From positions 49,896-113,895 of the forward strand of contig NZ_KQ969062.1 in assembly GCF_001578775.1 (NCBI RefSeq): 64,000 bases of DNA, in the 5' to 3' direction. This document shows, piece by piece, positions 34,447 through 43,950 of the stretch (its first letter is position 1; each line of letters starts with the position of its first letter). The notes below the pieces were generated by a model. It ran no database searches and was not told the DNA's origin. It worked only from the letters and a program-made list of their open reading frames with translations. The stretch is from Streptococcus cristatus (GTDB lineage Bacteria > Bacillota > Bacilli > Lactobacillales > Streptococcaceae). The position numbers were made by a program, and so were the translations under genes.

Positions 34447-35253
34447 ATGAAATTTGTAAAGAAAATAGTTAATTCAGCGACTGAGAACATCTTACTTCAA
34501 ATAGAGACAATCAGTCAAATTAGTTCAATATTAGCAATAGTTTTAGGCGCGTTAGCAGCATTTCTAGAATCTAAAAGTGATACAAAAATATGGCAGATAT
34601 TATTTATATCATTGATGTGGCTTGGAATCATTTTGATTTTATATTTACGATTTGTCTCCAATAAAGTTATCTATTTAATGTTACATGATGCTATGAATCT
34701 AGAATTGTATGAAGCGATGTTCAAGGTCGAATCTGAGAAATCGATTAAGCTCTATAGAGCAACCTATCAAGAAAATTTCCATTTTATTAAAGGACAACTA
34801 TACTACTTAAAGGGAGATTTTCAGTCTGCGAAGGAAAATTTGTCAAAGATTAATTTTAAAAAGATTTGGAAAAGATTTAGAACATATCTATTCTTAGAAT
34901 CAACTTTCTATCAACTGCTGGTTTCAATTCATCTGCAAGATGAGAAAAATATCCCTCTATTCGAGGAACAATTATCCAAAGCATCTGATTGGAAAAATAC
35001 TAAGGGAGCCTTGGTTTCTCAAGCAGAAGCAATCAAGGATATTGTGTTCAATCAGGAAGTGAATGATTATTTTGATACAACAGAACCTCAGAACAAACTG
35101 TCTCGAATTATGTTTGTTTACTACGGTGCGCTTAATGCGCAATTGAAGGGTGATAAGGAACGCTCACGCGCCTTATTTGAGAGTATTACAAATGAAAATC
35201 CTGAGCTCTTCTATGTTCAGGAAGCGAAGAAGTATTTAGAAGGAGTAGAATAA
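34447..35253 (+). CDS. Unknown membrane protein with TPR-like soluble part
   Basis: 268 residues. Two membrane segments near the N-terminus ([39 protein letters not shown]) are followed by a helical domain with TPR-like units ([39 protein letters not shown]). Not assigned to a family. It lies between the unknown beta-rich protein and a DUF4176 protein and shares one base with the latter. An immunity or assembly role in the T7SS island is plausible from position only. Confidence 0.6.
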   Translation: MKFVKKIVNSATENILLQIETISQISSILAIVLGALAAFLESKSDTKIWQILFISLMWLGIILILYLRFVSNKVIYLMLHDAMNLELYEAMFKVESEKSIKLYRATYQENFHFIKGQLYYLKGDFQSAKENLSKINFKKIWKRFRTYLFLESTFYQLLVSIHLQDEKNIPLFEEQLSKASDWKNTKGALVSQAEAIKDIVFNQEVNDYFDTTEPQNKLSRIMFVYYGALNAQLKGDKERSRALFESITNENPELFYVQEAKKYLEGVE

Positions 35254-35564
35254 TGTCAAAACGTACTGCATTACCGATTGGGAGTGTTGTCCGAGTAAAG
35301 GATGGCACAGAGCCGTTTATGATCATCAATCAGTGCCCAGTTACAGAAAAAGACGAAGCACAAGGTTACTTTGACTTTGGAGCTGTCACTCTGCCACTTG
35401 GCTTAGTGAATCAAAATATTATCTTTTTCAATAAAGAAGATATAGATGAAGTGCTGTTTATTGGCTATATTGACCGTCGGTTTCAGGAGTTTCTGTCTCG
35501 CTATGACGAAGAAGTTGGTAAGATTTCTTATGACAGATTTACAGTAGAAGAGTTTAAAAAATAG
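35253..35564 (+). CDS. DUF4176 protein
   Basis: 103 residues, the canonical DUF4176 form: LPIGSVVRVKDGTEPFMIINQCPV at the start, YFDFGAVTLPLGLVNQNIIFFNKEDIDEVLFIGYIDRRFQEFL in the second half. The family is encoded in T7SSb loci with LXG toxins; the role is unknown, often suggested as an effector accessory protein. It is translationally coupled to the upstream gene (TAATG) and ends at a terminator. Confidence 0.82.
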   Translation: MSKRTALPIGSVVRVKDGTEPFMIINQCPVTEKDEAQGYFDFGAVTLPLGLVNQNIIFFNKEDIDEVLFIGYIDRRFQEFLSRYDEEVGKISYDRFTVEEFKK

Positions 35565-35570
35565 AGTAGG

Positions 35571-35600
35571 AATCCCGAGAGTTTTCTCTTGGGATTTTTT
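35571..35600 (+). terminator. Terminator after the DUF4176 gene
   Basis: AATCCCGAGAG/CTCTTGGGATT stem followed by T5. Confidence 0.85.
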
Positions 35601-35659
35601 ATAGACTGATAAAATGCGCTTAGATCGTTAATTATTTGTAAGTAATTGATAATAAGTAT

Positions 35660-35688
35660 TTGAAAAAACATGCTAATATTGCTATACT
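35660..35688 (+). promoter_or_regulatory. Promoter of the distal esaA gene
   Basis: TTGAAA at 35660-35665, a 17-base spacer and TATACT at 35683-35688: a near-consensus sigma-A promoter. A TTG inside the -35 could be mistaken for an in-frame start. Confidence 0.78.
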
Positions 35689-35716
35689 AGAAGGGTACAA
35701 TTTAAAGGAGAATAAT

Positions 35717-38560
35717 ATGAAAAAAGTCATAATTGCTGTCAGCTTATTTATTAGCTTGTTGACAGTTTCATCAATCACCTTTATTCATTTTAAAAATCAA
35801 GAAGTTTCAGTAACTGATAAAGTGAATGATCGCAAACTAAACATTGCTTTGGTTAACGAAGATATGGGAGGAAAGCTACAAGGAGAGAGCTATAACTTCG
35901 GAAGCGATTTTACGACCCTCTTGTCCAAAGATTCGACCAATCAATGGACTGTTATGTCAAGAAATATTGCTGAAAATCGATTTGAAGATGGGTCGGTAGA
36001 TGTTATTGTTTATATTGAGCAACAGTTTTCTGAAAAAATTGTTCAATTAGAAAGTTTTAACCCAAGCAAAGCTAAGATTACGTACAAAACAAAATCTAAT
36101 TTAGATTCAGCCAAGGCAAAAAATGTTGAGCTTAAAGTTGGAGAATATCTCAATCTGATTAATCAGAATGTCATTAAAATGTATTTCTCTAGCGTTATCA
36201 ATAATCTAGATGATGCCAAAAGAAATGTTGAGAACGTTGTTAACGAGCAATCAGGTGCATATACAAAAATTTCTCAGACTATTTATCCTTATTCAAGCGA
36301 TGCTATGCGATCTATTGTAGGAGTTGCAGATTTTACTACATCTTTGCAAAAGAACAATAATTCATTTGAAGAAGCCCAAAAGCAGTTTTCTGATTCGGTT
36401 GTATCGCTGCTAGATACCACTGGAACAGACTTAAATAAGCAAGTGACAGAAGTGAAAAGTCACTTTGATGCCAAAAAGGAGGTAGATGCAAAGAACATTT
36501 CGGAAATGCTTGAAATATTAAAGGCACAACAGAAGGAAAATGATATACAAGCTAGTATATTTAATCAGAAAATTTTAGAAGATCTGAATAAACTAGGCCC
36601 TCTATCTGTGTCACTTGACAATTCAACGGACTTGAAATTGAATGAAGAATCGAAATCGGAATCAGAACTTGATAAGCTTGCTAATCTTGTAAAAGACTAC
36701 AATCGTACAGTGGGTGATTACAAAAATAATATTGAAGCTAGAAAAAAAGAATTAGAAGAGAGAGTCACAGAGCTTAAAGAAGAGCGGAAAACCATATCTA
36801 ATAACTATTTTGGTCAGGAACTTCCTAAGGATAAACTGAATGATGATAAATTTTTAATAGCACAGGCTAAAAAAGTCTTAGCTAATCAGATTGATAATAG
36901 TTTGAGAAAGAATAATTTACCAAAAGAGTTTACCAATATGATTAATAATGAGTTAGCTGGAACGAATATTGATCCTGCTAGCTACGAACCTTTATTTGAT
37001 AAGCTTAAGACTATAAATGCATTATCAGATGCCGAAATAAATACATATAAAGCTCAGATGAGCCTACTAGCAGATTATGCTCGAATTAATGGTGCAACAA
37101 CAAATCAAGCACCTGCATTCGAATTTGTAAAGGTAACAAATGATCAGTTGATACAAAAAAATGGTGATATTCCAATCACGGTGCAACTTCCTCAACCAAC
37201 AATTAAAACCTCTTCTCCCGCAGTAACACCTGGAAGCAGTTCCTCTGTAGCTCCTAGCGGCTCATCTCAGACAGCTTCAGGGGCAAGCAGTGGCACTGCA
37301 GTTACAACAAACTCTGTTAGTGGACAAACCGTAGCTTCTTCAACAAGTGGCACAGTACAGTATGAAACTCCAAAGGCACAAGTCTTTATTACAGATATTG
37401 CTACTAATACTTCTGACTTATCTCTGACTTTAGATGGGGGAGCACAAGAAATTAGTGATGCAGCTCCTCATCAGTTAAGGATATCTTATAGTTTTACGCC
37501 TAAATATGGTGAGAATACCATCTCCTTTACTTTACACATTGGTGATACTAAAATTCCGATTACTAAAACTATATATGTAAGTAACAAGGAGGAAGAATAT
37601 GAGCTTGTCAAAAAAGATTTGAAGACGATTTTACAATATTTAGGGAGAATTGAACGAGCTTCTTCTATGGTGCAGGCAATCTATGGAGTACCTAGTAATT
37701 TAGGAAATATGACAGTTAATATCGCTTCTCCTGATTCAACCTCAGTTTACTCAATGTATGGGAATATTAGTCGCAACGATATTGCCAGTCAATTACTTGA
37801 TACGCAAGTTGAGAGTTTCAAAGAATCTGGTAAGAAATTATTAGAAGAGATTGATTTAACCATTTCTAAACAAGAAAAAAGTTTGACAGACATGCCTAAG
37901 CTAGGGGCATCTGAAGATAAAGATGAAAACTTATACCTTCCCAATAACTATTTTAAGGATAGATTAACTGCTTTGTCAGATTGGTATACTAACGCCAAAG
38001 GCTCCCTTGAATCTGAATATCAAAGCTGGAAGGATCTTCAGACGAAACAGTCCACAAACATAGTTAATAAGGAAACTGCTAATGGAGTAGCGTTGGAAAA
38101 TAGTGAGAAAGCTTCAAATCAAATTTATACTTCAATTGAGGCTCTAGTGACTACTACTCAAAATAGCGCTAAAGAGACTTCTAAAAATCATGAAGCGCTT
38201 GGAACAATTAAACCACAATTTGAACATCTTTTAAGTCAAGTTCAGGCTGTAAAAGAGAATATTGATAAAACAGCATCTACAACAAATGAATTAATTGTAA
38301 ATGAAGCAACAGTTATTCAAGAGAATCGGCTTTATTCAAATAACTTTAAAGAATTGATGAAGAATGCTCGAAATGGCGGCATAACGAATCAAAATGTTAT
38401 GAATTTCTTGTCTCAACCAATTGAAGTTAAAAAGGAATCTAAGACGATTGCCATCTCACCAGAAAATAATCAGTTTTGGATTATTCTTGCTATTATTGGA
38501 TCAAGTGTATTTTCTATTCTAATTACTTTTTGGTTGACAAAAGCAAAGTATAAAAACTAA
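35717..38560 (+). CDS. esaA: Type VII secretion protein EsaA, distal copy with only two membrane segments
   Basis: 947 residues from ATG 35717 with AAAGGAG seven bases upstream. One N-terminal membrane segment (VIIAVSLFISLLTVSSITFI), then the EsaA/YhgE start KLNIALVNEDMGGKLQGESYNFG, which matches KLNVAIVNEDQAV of EsaA at 59225. The long helical extracellular part contains a Ser/Thr/Gly-rich linker (about residues 500-545). The protein ends in a single membrane segment (FWIILAIIGSSVFSILITFWL) and KAKYKN, where the other EsaA continues with four more. It is probably the EsaA of the first locus, which lacks esaA in its core, and it has its own promoter. Confidence 0.85.
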   Translation: MKKVIIAVSLFISLLTVSSITFIHFKNQEVSVTDKVNDRKLNIALVNEDMGGKLQGESYNFGSDFTTLLSKDSTNQWTVMSRNIAENRFEDGSVDVIVYIEQQFSEKIVQLESFNPSKAKITYKTKSNLDSAKAKNVELKVGEYLNLINQNVIKMYFSSVINNLDDAKRNVENVVNEQSGAYTKISQTIYPYSSDAMRSIVGVADFTTSLQKNNNSFEEAQKQFSDSVVSLLDTTGTDLNKQVTEVKSHFDAKKEVDAKNISEMLEILKAQQKENDIQASIFNQKILEDLNKLGPLSVSLDNSTDLKLNEESKSESELDKLANLVKDYNRTVGDYKNNIEARKKELEERVTELKEERKTISNNYFGQELPKDKLNDDKFLIAQAKKVLANQIDNSLRKNNLPKEFTNMINNELAGTNIDPASYEPLFDKLKTINALSDAEINTYKAQMSLLADYARINGATTNQAPAFEFVKVTNDQLIQKNGDIPITVQLPQPTIKTSSPAVTPGSSSSVAPSGSSQTASGASSGTAVTTNSVSGQTVASSTSGTVQYETPKAQVFITDIATNTSDLSLTLDGGAQEISDAAPHQLRISYSFTPKYGENTISFTLHIGDTKIPITKTIYVSNKEEEYELVKKDLKTILQYLGRIERASSMVQAIYGVPSNLGNMTVNIASPDSTSVYSMYGNISRNDIASQLLDTQVESFKESGKKLLEEIDLTISKQEKSLTDMPKLGASEDKDENLYLPNNYFKDRLTALSDWYTNAKGSLESEYQSWKDLQTKQSTNIVNKETANGVALENSEKASNQIYTSIEALVTTTQNSAKETSKNHEALGTIKPQFEHLLSQVQAVKENIDKTASTTNELIVNEATVIQENRLYSNNFKELMKNARNGGITNQNVMNFLSQPIEVKKESKTIAISPENNQFWIILAIIGSSVFSILITFWLTKAKYKN

Positions 38561-38732
38561 TCGTTCTATTTTATAAAATTACATTAGTTGAATTGGTCTT
38601 TATGAAAGGCTTGAATAGTGGTAAAATCATGAAATAGTGCACAGTGATAATGTTCTATATGTCTTTAACTGAAGAATATTATTAACAGTGATTATTTTGG
38701 CTCTTTGTCAACTGTAGTGGGTTGTTGAAAAG

Positions 38733-40055
38733 TTACAACCTAGAGAGGACCAAATTGGTTCTCTCCTTTTTGATGTTCAAAGCGATGAGAATTCTAGTTT
38801 TAAAATTGTCAAAGTTCTGAAAGCCAAAGCATTGCGCTTGATGATTTTGATGAGGTTATTCGTAGCTTCTAGTTTTACATTTGAGTAGGGAAGTTCCAGT
38901 GCGTTCAGGATTTTGTCCTTATCTTTCAAAAAGGTCTTAAAAACAGTTAGAAAGATGGGATTTACACAAGAAATGATATCTTCAATGAGATCAAAGAAAT
39001 GATCAGCCTGTTTCTCTTGAAAATGAAAAAGCAAGAGTTGGTAGAGTTCATAGTGTTCTCGGAGTTCTGGAGAGTAAGAAAGTAGCTTCTCTAGAATCTC
39101 TCTATTGGTCAAGTACAACCGAAAAGTTGGACGATAAAATCGTTTGTGACTTAGTTTCCGACTATCCTGTTGAATGAGTTTCCAGTAGCGTTTGAGTGCT
39201 TTATATTCGTGTGATTTCCTATCAAACTGATTCATGATTTGGATGCGAAGGCGGTCCATGGTCCGATTGAGATGCTGTACAATGTGAAAGCGGTCGAGGA
39301 CAATTTTAGCGTTTGAAAATAGTTTTCTGGCAATATCGTAGTAGGGGCTAAACATGTCCATGGTAATGATTTTGACTCGACTTCTCACTTGTCTAGAATA
39401 ACGAAAGAAATGATTGCGAATCGTCACTTGTGTCCGCCCATTTAGGATAGCTATAATCTTTCTTAAATCAAAATCCTGTGCAGTGAAGCTCATCTTACCT
39501 TTCTTGAAGCCAGCTGAAACAGTCTATCCTCAGACTGTTTCATTCCCAAGACATGTGTTCTGGAAGCCAGTTGAGATCAGTCTTGAACTTGAATTCTTTC
39601 AATTTACGAATGACTGTCGAAGTAGATACAGATAGACTCTCTGAGGTAGCCGTCATAGGGACTTTCTCGATTAATTTTTGAGTGATTTTCTGGTTGATAA
39701 TCGTTGAGTTGAGATTTTAGTGATTCTTTTTGACTAATGACGTTTCTGCGACAGCCATTTTCCTGCAAAATTTACAACGAAAACGACGTTTTCTTAGACG
39801 AATCAATGTCTTGTAACCCGCACACTCTAGATAGGGAATTTTCGATTCTTTTTGAAAGTCATATTTAGCCATTTGTCCTTGGCAGTGAGGGCATTTAGGT
39901 GCGATATAATCTAGCTTGGCGATAATTTCTTTATGCGTTCCAGCATCTAGAACATCCAAAATAGTGATGCTAGGGTCTTTTATTCCGAGTAAGTTTGTGA
40001 TAAAATTTAACTGTTCCATAAGATTCTTTCTAATGATGGTTTGGTCGCTTTTCAT
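38733..40055 (-). pseudogene. ISL3-family transposase, multiply broken
   Basis: The N-terminal part (MKSDQTIIRKNLMEQLNFITNLLGI..., zinc-finger CPHCQGQM and CKFCRKMAV) runs from 40055 to a TAA at 39717-39719. The same frame goes on (STIINQKITQKLIEKVP...STSTVIRKLKEF) to a TGA at 39540-39542. The DDE part is in another frame from about 39510 (KKGKMSFTAQDF; ITMDMFSPYYDIARKLF; LDRFHIVQHLNR). A last shift near 38837 separates NALAF from the true end FQNFDNFKTRILIALNIKKERTN, which stops at 38733. At least three lesions, so it cannot move by itself. Confidence 0.88.
39515..39542. repeat. Perfect 11-bp hairpin inside the broken transposase
   Basis: TGAAACAGTCT (39515-39525) and AGACTGTTTCA (39532-39542) are exact inverted repeats with a six-base loop. 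It sits precisely where the transposase changes frame and supplies the stop codon, so it looks like a small insertion. Confidence 0.7.
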
Positions 40056-40143
40056 TATAAGTCTTATGGGACTTTTTTTCTACAACAAATTAGGCTCCAT
40101 CATTCCTACAGTGATTTTACCCACTACAGAAATTATAGAGCCT

Positions 40144-40171
40144 AAAAAATCTGCTCAAGGGCAGATTTTTT
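40144..40171. terminator. Terminator of the Cof-type phosphatase gene
   Basis: AAAAAATCTGC/GCAGATTTTTT stem around TCAAGG, directly after the stop on the minus strand; symmetrical and so possibly bidirectional. Confidence 0.82.
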
Positions 40172-40173
40172 CG

Positions 40174-41001
40174 TTACATCAAAACATACTTTTCAATAGC
40201 TTTGGCGACACCGTGTTGATTGTTGCTTTTAGTGACGGCTGTTGCCTCGAGTTTAACTGCTTCAGGGGCATTGCCCATGGCAACTCCCAGACCAGCCAGT
40301 CGCAGCATCGGAAGGTCATTGAAGTTGTCTCCAATCGTCATGACCTGCTCCAGCGGAATCTGGTAGTGTTTGGCCACTTCTAGAAGGGCCTGCTCTTTTG
40401 ACACTTGTTTATGTGTGACTTCTAAATAGTTGTCCTTGGACAGGTAGAAGGCTGTATTTGGAAAATCCATCGTTTGCAAGTAGGCATGGAGCTGCTGGAT
40501 AACAGCTGCATCATCAATCAACAGCAACTTATGGGCTGGAATGAGCACATCTAAAACAGGCAGCAGAATATTTTGAATAAGAGGTCGCTCACCTGTAATA
40601 TCGGCTTCAATTTGCACCCACTTGTCTAAACGATCAGCAATCCAATCTTTACCAGAGTAGAGATTGATGGAAACACTAGGAAACTTAGTTTTGATCAGTT
40701 CCAGAAAAGTGCGGATTTCTTTTTTATCCAATGGATGCTCGATAATGGTCTCGTAATCTTGCGGGTCACCCTTGATGACCAGAGCACCGTTGTAGCAGGC
40801 TAGTGGGTTATCACCCAGTCCCAGCTCGCGCGCAATTGGCTCCATGCCCAGAGGAGAGCGGGCAGAGGCTAGGACAAAGGGGATGTTTTCTTTGTTCAGC
40901 AAGGGAATCTGCTCCCTCAGCTGCGGATCTACTTGGTGCTGGTCATCGAGAATTGTGCCGTCAATGTCGCTGATAATTAAGCGAATATCTTGATTGGTCA
41001 T
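40174..41001 (-). CDS. Cof-type HAD-IIB sugar-phosphate phosphatase
   Basis: 275 residues from the second methionine (MTNQDIRLIISDIDGTILDD), chosen because GGAGG lies within the first codons of the longer frame, correctly spaced for it. Motif I is DIDGTILDD, and motif IV IGDNFNDLPMLRLAGLGVAMGNA near residue 220, the Cof/YidA signature. Such enzymes dephosphorylate sugar phosphates or FMN-like compounds; the cap domain alone does not show which. It follows a DeoR regulator gene 42 bases upstream on the same strand, which suggests a shared operon. Confidence 0.9.
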   Translation of the reverse strand: MTNQDIRLIISDIDGTILDDQHQVDPQLREQIPLLNKENIPFVLASARSPLGMEPIARELGLGDNPLACYNGALVIKGDPQDYETIIEHPLDKKEIRTFLELIKTKFPSVSINLYSGKDWIADRLDKWVQIEADITGERPLIQNILLPVLDVLIPAHKLLLIDDAAVIQQLHAYLQTMDFPNTAFYLSKDNYLEVTHKQVSKEQALLEVAKHYQIPLEQVMTIGDNFNDLPMLRLAGLGVAMGNAPEAVKLEATAVTKSNNQHGVAKAIEKYVLM

Positions 41002-41042
41002 GGTTGCTTCCTCCATAAGCTACAAAATGAAATCTTGTCGAG

Positions 41043-41789
41043 CTAGTAAATAATGGTGACTTTCCCAGCCAGAAGAGCTTCTAGCTCAGGGCTAGGTTTT
41101 TGATCGGTGATCCAGTAGTCAAAATCGCTGATATTTCCTAAAATATAGGTTGACTCTTTCTTAACTTTAGCCTGCTCGGCCAGCAGAATCTTTGTCTTGG
41201 CCTGCTTGAGAGCTAGCTTCTTCAGATAGGCATCTTCCTGATCTTCAAAGCTGACTTGGCCATTTTTCAGACCTGCAGCTCCGATAAAGGCTAGATCAAA
41301 AGAAATTTCTCTGAGCAACTCGGCTTCATTGAGGGCGTAGTAAAAACGATTTCTCGGATAGAACTTTCCACCTAAAAGATGGAAATCAATCTTCTCCTGA
41401 TCACTTAGCATGATGGCATTATCCAAAGAATGAGAAAAAATCGTCATCGGTTGCTGAACTTGCTGAGCCAGCTTGAGAACCGCCGTTGATACATCAAAGA
41501 AATTGACCTGATTGGGTTTGAGAAAGTCCAGAGCCTTGTGAGCAATGGCCTTTTTTTCTTGGTTTAGTTGGCCGACACGGTCGTTGAAAGAAGGAATTTG
41601 CCGACTAGTCTCCAAAGGAATAATCCCGCCATGGGTGCGTTGGACCAGTTTTCGCTCGCTCAAAATTGAGAAATCACGGCGAATAGTGTCCTTTGAAACC
41701 TGAAAATAGTCTACCATATCCTTGGCTGCCAGCTGCCCTTTGTCCTCCAAAAGTTCCAGCATCTTTGAAAGCCGCTGCTCTTGATACAT
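41043..41789 (-). CDS. DeoR family transcriptional regulator
   Basis: 248 residues from MYQEQRL; AAAGGATG lies 8 bases upstream, while an ATG three codons earlier is an alternative. The helix-turn-helix is typical (RLSKMLELLEDKGQLAAKDMVDYFQVSKDTIRRDFSILSERKLVQRTHGG), followed by a DeoR sensor domain (AIAHKALDFLKPNQVNFFDVSTAVLKLAQQV; DLAFIGAAGL). It probably senses a sugar phosphate and controls itself and the Cof-type gene. The upstream gap contains TTATAATTCATTTTGTAAG and similar TTATAATGAAATGTAAG blocks (41823-41870), possible operators. Confidence 0.88.
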   Translation of the reverse strand: MYQEQRLSKMLELLEDKGQLAAKDMVDYFQVSKDTIRRDFSILSERKLVQRTHGGIIPLETSRQIPSFNDRVGQLNQEKKAIAHKALDFLKPNQVNFFDVSTAVLKLAQQVQQPMTIFSHSLDNAIMLSDQEKIDFHLLGGKFYPRNRFYYALNEAELLREISFDLAFIGAAGLKNGQVSFEDQEDAYLKKLALKQAKTKILLAEQAKVKKESTYILGNISDFDYWITDQKPSPELEALLAGKVTIIY

Positions 41790-42010
41790 CTTTCTCATCC
41801 TTTCTGCTACTTTATAAGTTATTATAATTCATTTTGTAAGCATATGCAAGTTTTTATAATGAAATGTAAGTTATTTTGTCGAAAATAAGAAAAGTCCTTT
41901 TGAAACTATGTTATAATCAAAAAAATCAAGCAGATAAGATGATTTCAAGTGAATTTCGGAAATTACAAGAAACTTGGCAGCAAAAAACTCCTGATGGAGA
42001 ATCAGAAGTT

Positions 42011-43183
42011 TTATAGAATCTTATCAAATTTTTCTATGTAAAAGAGGCTCATGGTCATGATGACGGTCAGACCGAGGAGGATGAGAATGGCTGGTGTCCA
42101 AGAATGGAACAAATCAAAACTGTAGCCAAAGAGACTAGGGCCAAAGGCAGCTAGGATGTATCCTCCAGTTTGAGCCAGTCCAGATAGTTGAGCCGTTTGC
42201 GCAGGTGTAGAGGTCTTGAGGGAGAAGGTCACCATGAGATAGGGGAAGAGAGCACTGACAGACATGCCAATGAGCAGATTAAGAATCAGCCAATAAGCAA
42301 AGGAAGCTGTCCGAATCAAGAGCATGGTAATGCCGATCAGACCTGCCGCAGAAACCAAACTAATCATAATCAGACGTTGACGAGCTTTCAAGCGCGCTGT
42401 CAAGCTAGGAATTGTCATCGAAAAGGGCAGACTAATCAGAGAAAAGACCGCTGCTAGTAGTCCGGTCGTATCAGTAGAAAGGCCAGCTTGCTGCCCCAAG
42501 GTTGGCAACCAAGTCATACTGGTATAAAAGAGCAGTGACTGTAAGCCACCAAATAAAATTAAGGCCCAGACTCTTGGATTTTTTAGAAGAGCTCCTTGCT
42601 CTTGCTTTCCTTGCTGTTTAGCCGCCAAGCGATGGCTATATTTGACATTGGGCAGCCAAACCAAGAGAATCACAAGGCAAATCAGGGTCGACACCCAAAT
42701 GAGACTTCGCCAAGAGCTCATTTGAACGATGGGAACAGCCAAAGCAGACAAAATCGTAATCGACAGCCCCATCGATGTGATATAAAGGGTTGTCAAAAAT
42801 CCGATTCGATGTGGCTGATTGGCCTGAATCAAGCTCGGAAGAAGGACGTTTAAGACAGCAATAGCCGCTCCTAAAATAATAGTCCCCGTATAGAGTAAGG
42901 GAAGATTAAATACGCGAATCAGCGAGCCTAGAGTTAGCACGAGTAACACAAGAGCAAACAGTTTTTCCAAGCTCATCTTTTGTACTAAGCGCGGAGCAAA
43001 GACCGAGCAGAGGGCAAACATGATCAAGGGCAGGCTAGTCAAGAGGCCTAGGGAACTAACTGGAACCTGTAGCCCCTCAGCAATATCTGTCAGAACGATA
43101 GGCAAAACAGTAAAAGGAGCCCGTAGTGCTATCCCGATCATCACTATACCTGGAATTAAAAATGGTGAGTGTTCTTTTTTCAT
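42011..43183 (-). CDS. MFS transporter, CynX/NimT type
   Basis: 390 residues with twelve membrane segments. The start FLIPGIVMIGIALRAPFTVLPIVLTDIAEGLQVPVSSLGLLTSLPLIMFAL is typical for the CynX/NimT (cyanate/2-nitroimidazole) branch of the major facilitator family. AAGGAGA precedes the ATG. It lies 76 bases downstream of sczA on the same strand. The substrate is unknown; in E. coli relatives export or import small anions or nitroimidazoles. Confidence 0.88.
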   Translation of the reverse strand: MKKEHSPFLIPGIVMIGIALRAPFTVLPIVLTDIAEGLQVPVSSLGLLTSLPLIMFALCSVFAPRLVQKMSLEKLFALVLLVLTLGSLIRVFNLPLLYTGTIILGAAIAVLNVLLPSLIQANQPHRIGFLTTLYITSMGLSITILSALAVPIVQMSSWRSLIWVSTLICLVILLVWLPNVKYSHRLAAKQQGKQEQGALLKNPRVWALILFGGLQSLLFYTSMTWLPTLGQQAGLSTDTTGLLAAVFSLISLPFSMTIPSLTARLKARQRLIMISLVSAAGLIGITMLLIRTASFAYWLILNLLIGMSVSALFPYLMVTFSLKTSTPAQTAQLSGLAQTGGYILAAFGPSLFGYSFDLFHSWTPAILILLGLTVIMTMSLFYIEKFDKIL

Positions 43184-43259
43184 AAATAGTCAATCTCCTT
43201 TCGTACGTCAAGGAACGATTATACCATATCTTTTTAGAAAATGATAGGCGAATTGCGGC

Positions 43260-43781
43260 TTAGTCCATCAAGTCCAGAAAATAATGGGAAATCGTGTCTT
43301 CATCGATCTGCTTTCGTTGCTGCAGCCACCAGCTGACCGTCTCCACAAAAGTTGACGTCACATAATTTTTTAAAAAGTTGTCCGGCAGATGACTTTTTTT
43401 CTGCAATAATTTCTGCTCAATCATGGGAAAGAGATAGCGCTCAAGCTCGATTTTCAGGCGGTTGATGAAATAAGTATTTTTAGCTAGGAGGAGGGTGGCT
43501 ATCCGATCCTGATTTTTCCGGAAGTGATGGAAAATATGGGCCGTCGCTTCAAATAAATCGCGTCCTTCGGATCGCTCGATAAAGGTATGCTGAAAGAGAT
43601 CTTGGCAGAGTTCCTCCAGCAGGGTTTCTTTGGTCTCAAAGTGGCTATAGAAGGTGGAACGCCCTACATCTGCCAGATCAATGATTTCCTGAACGGTGAT
43701 GCTTTCGTAGCTTTTCTGATTGAGCAGGCTGATAAAGGCTTGGTAAATGGCTGCGCGTGATTTTTTTACTCGTCTATCCAT
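43260..43781 (-). CDS. sczA: TetR-type zinc-responsive activator SczA
   Basis: 173 residues from MDRRVKKSRAAIYQAF; a start five codons earlier is possible. The helix-turn-helix is ESITVQEIIDLADVGRSTFYSHFETKETLLEEL. It is divergent from the cation exporter gene czcD, the same arrangement as sczA-czcD in S. pneumoniae, where SczA activates czcD on zinc excess through TGTTCA-type sites. A perfect GAACA-GAG-TGTTC dyad lies in the shared intergenic region. Histidine-rich stretches (LFQHTF; AHIFHHFR) could help bind zinc. Confidence 0.83.
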   Translation of the reverse strand: MDRRVKKSRAAIYQAFISLLNQKSYESITVQEIIDLADVGRSTFYSHFETKETLLEELCQDLFQHTFIERSEGRDLFEATAHIFHHFRKNQDRIATLLLAKNTYFINRLKIELERYLFPMIEQKLLQKKSHLPDNFLKNYVTSTFVETVSWWLQQRKQIDEDTISHYFLDLMD

Positions 43782-43876
43782 GGAAATTCCGTACAAAAAG
43801 AGCTTTTTGTCTGCTAAGAGACAAAGGGCATGAACTGGCTCTTGTTTCCTTTCTAATAATAGGAGATAATATAATT

Positions 43877-43889
43877 GAACAGAGTGTTC
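43877..43889. promoter_or_regulatory. sczA: SczA operator candidate
   Basis: GAACAGAGTGTTC is a perfect dyad with 5-bp arms between sczA and czcD and contains the TGTTC core known for SczA in S. pneumoniae. Confidence 0.7.
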
Positions 43890-43950
43890 GGTATTGATTA
43901 GATTATACCATAAATCGCATTCTTTTAGGAAAATAAATAAGGAGGTTCAC

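Larger units (their letters stand above)
38699..40142 (-). mobile_element. ISL3-family insertion sequence, inactive
   Basis: 1444 bases bounded by imperfect inverted repeats of 24 bases: both start GGCTCT and end CTGTAGTGGGT when read inward, matching at about 18 of 24 positions. Size and encoded protein fit the IS1167/IS1193 group of streptococci. The flanking 8 bases (ATTATTTT and TAAAAAAT) do not form an evident target duplication. It lies directly against the terminator of the Cof-type gene and marks the right border of the first type VII island. Confidence 0.85.

Noticed and set aside
35660..35716. Longer N-terminus for the distal EsaA starting at a TTG
   Set aside because: The TTG is inside the -35 box of a near-consensus promoter, and ATG 35717 has a strong ribosome site followed by a normal signal-anchor segment.
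38699..40142. Target-site duplication of the ISL3 element
   Set aside because: The 8-base flanks ATTATTTT and TAAAAAAT do not match.
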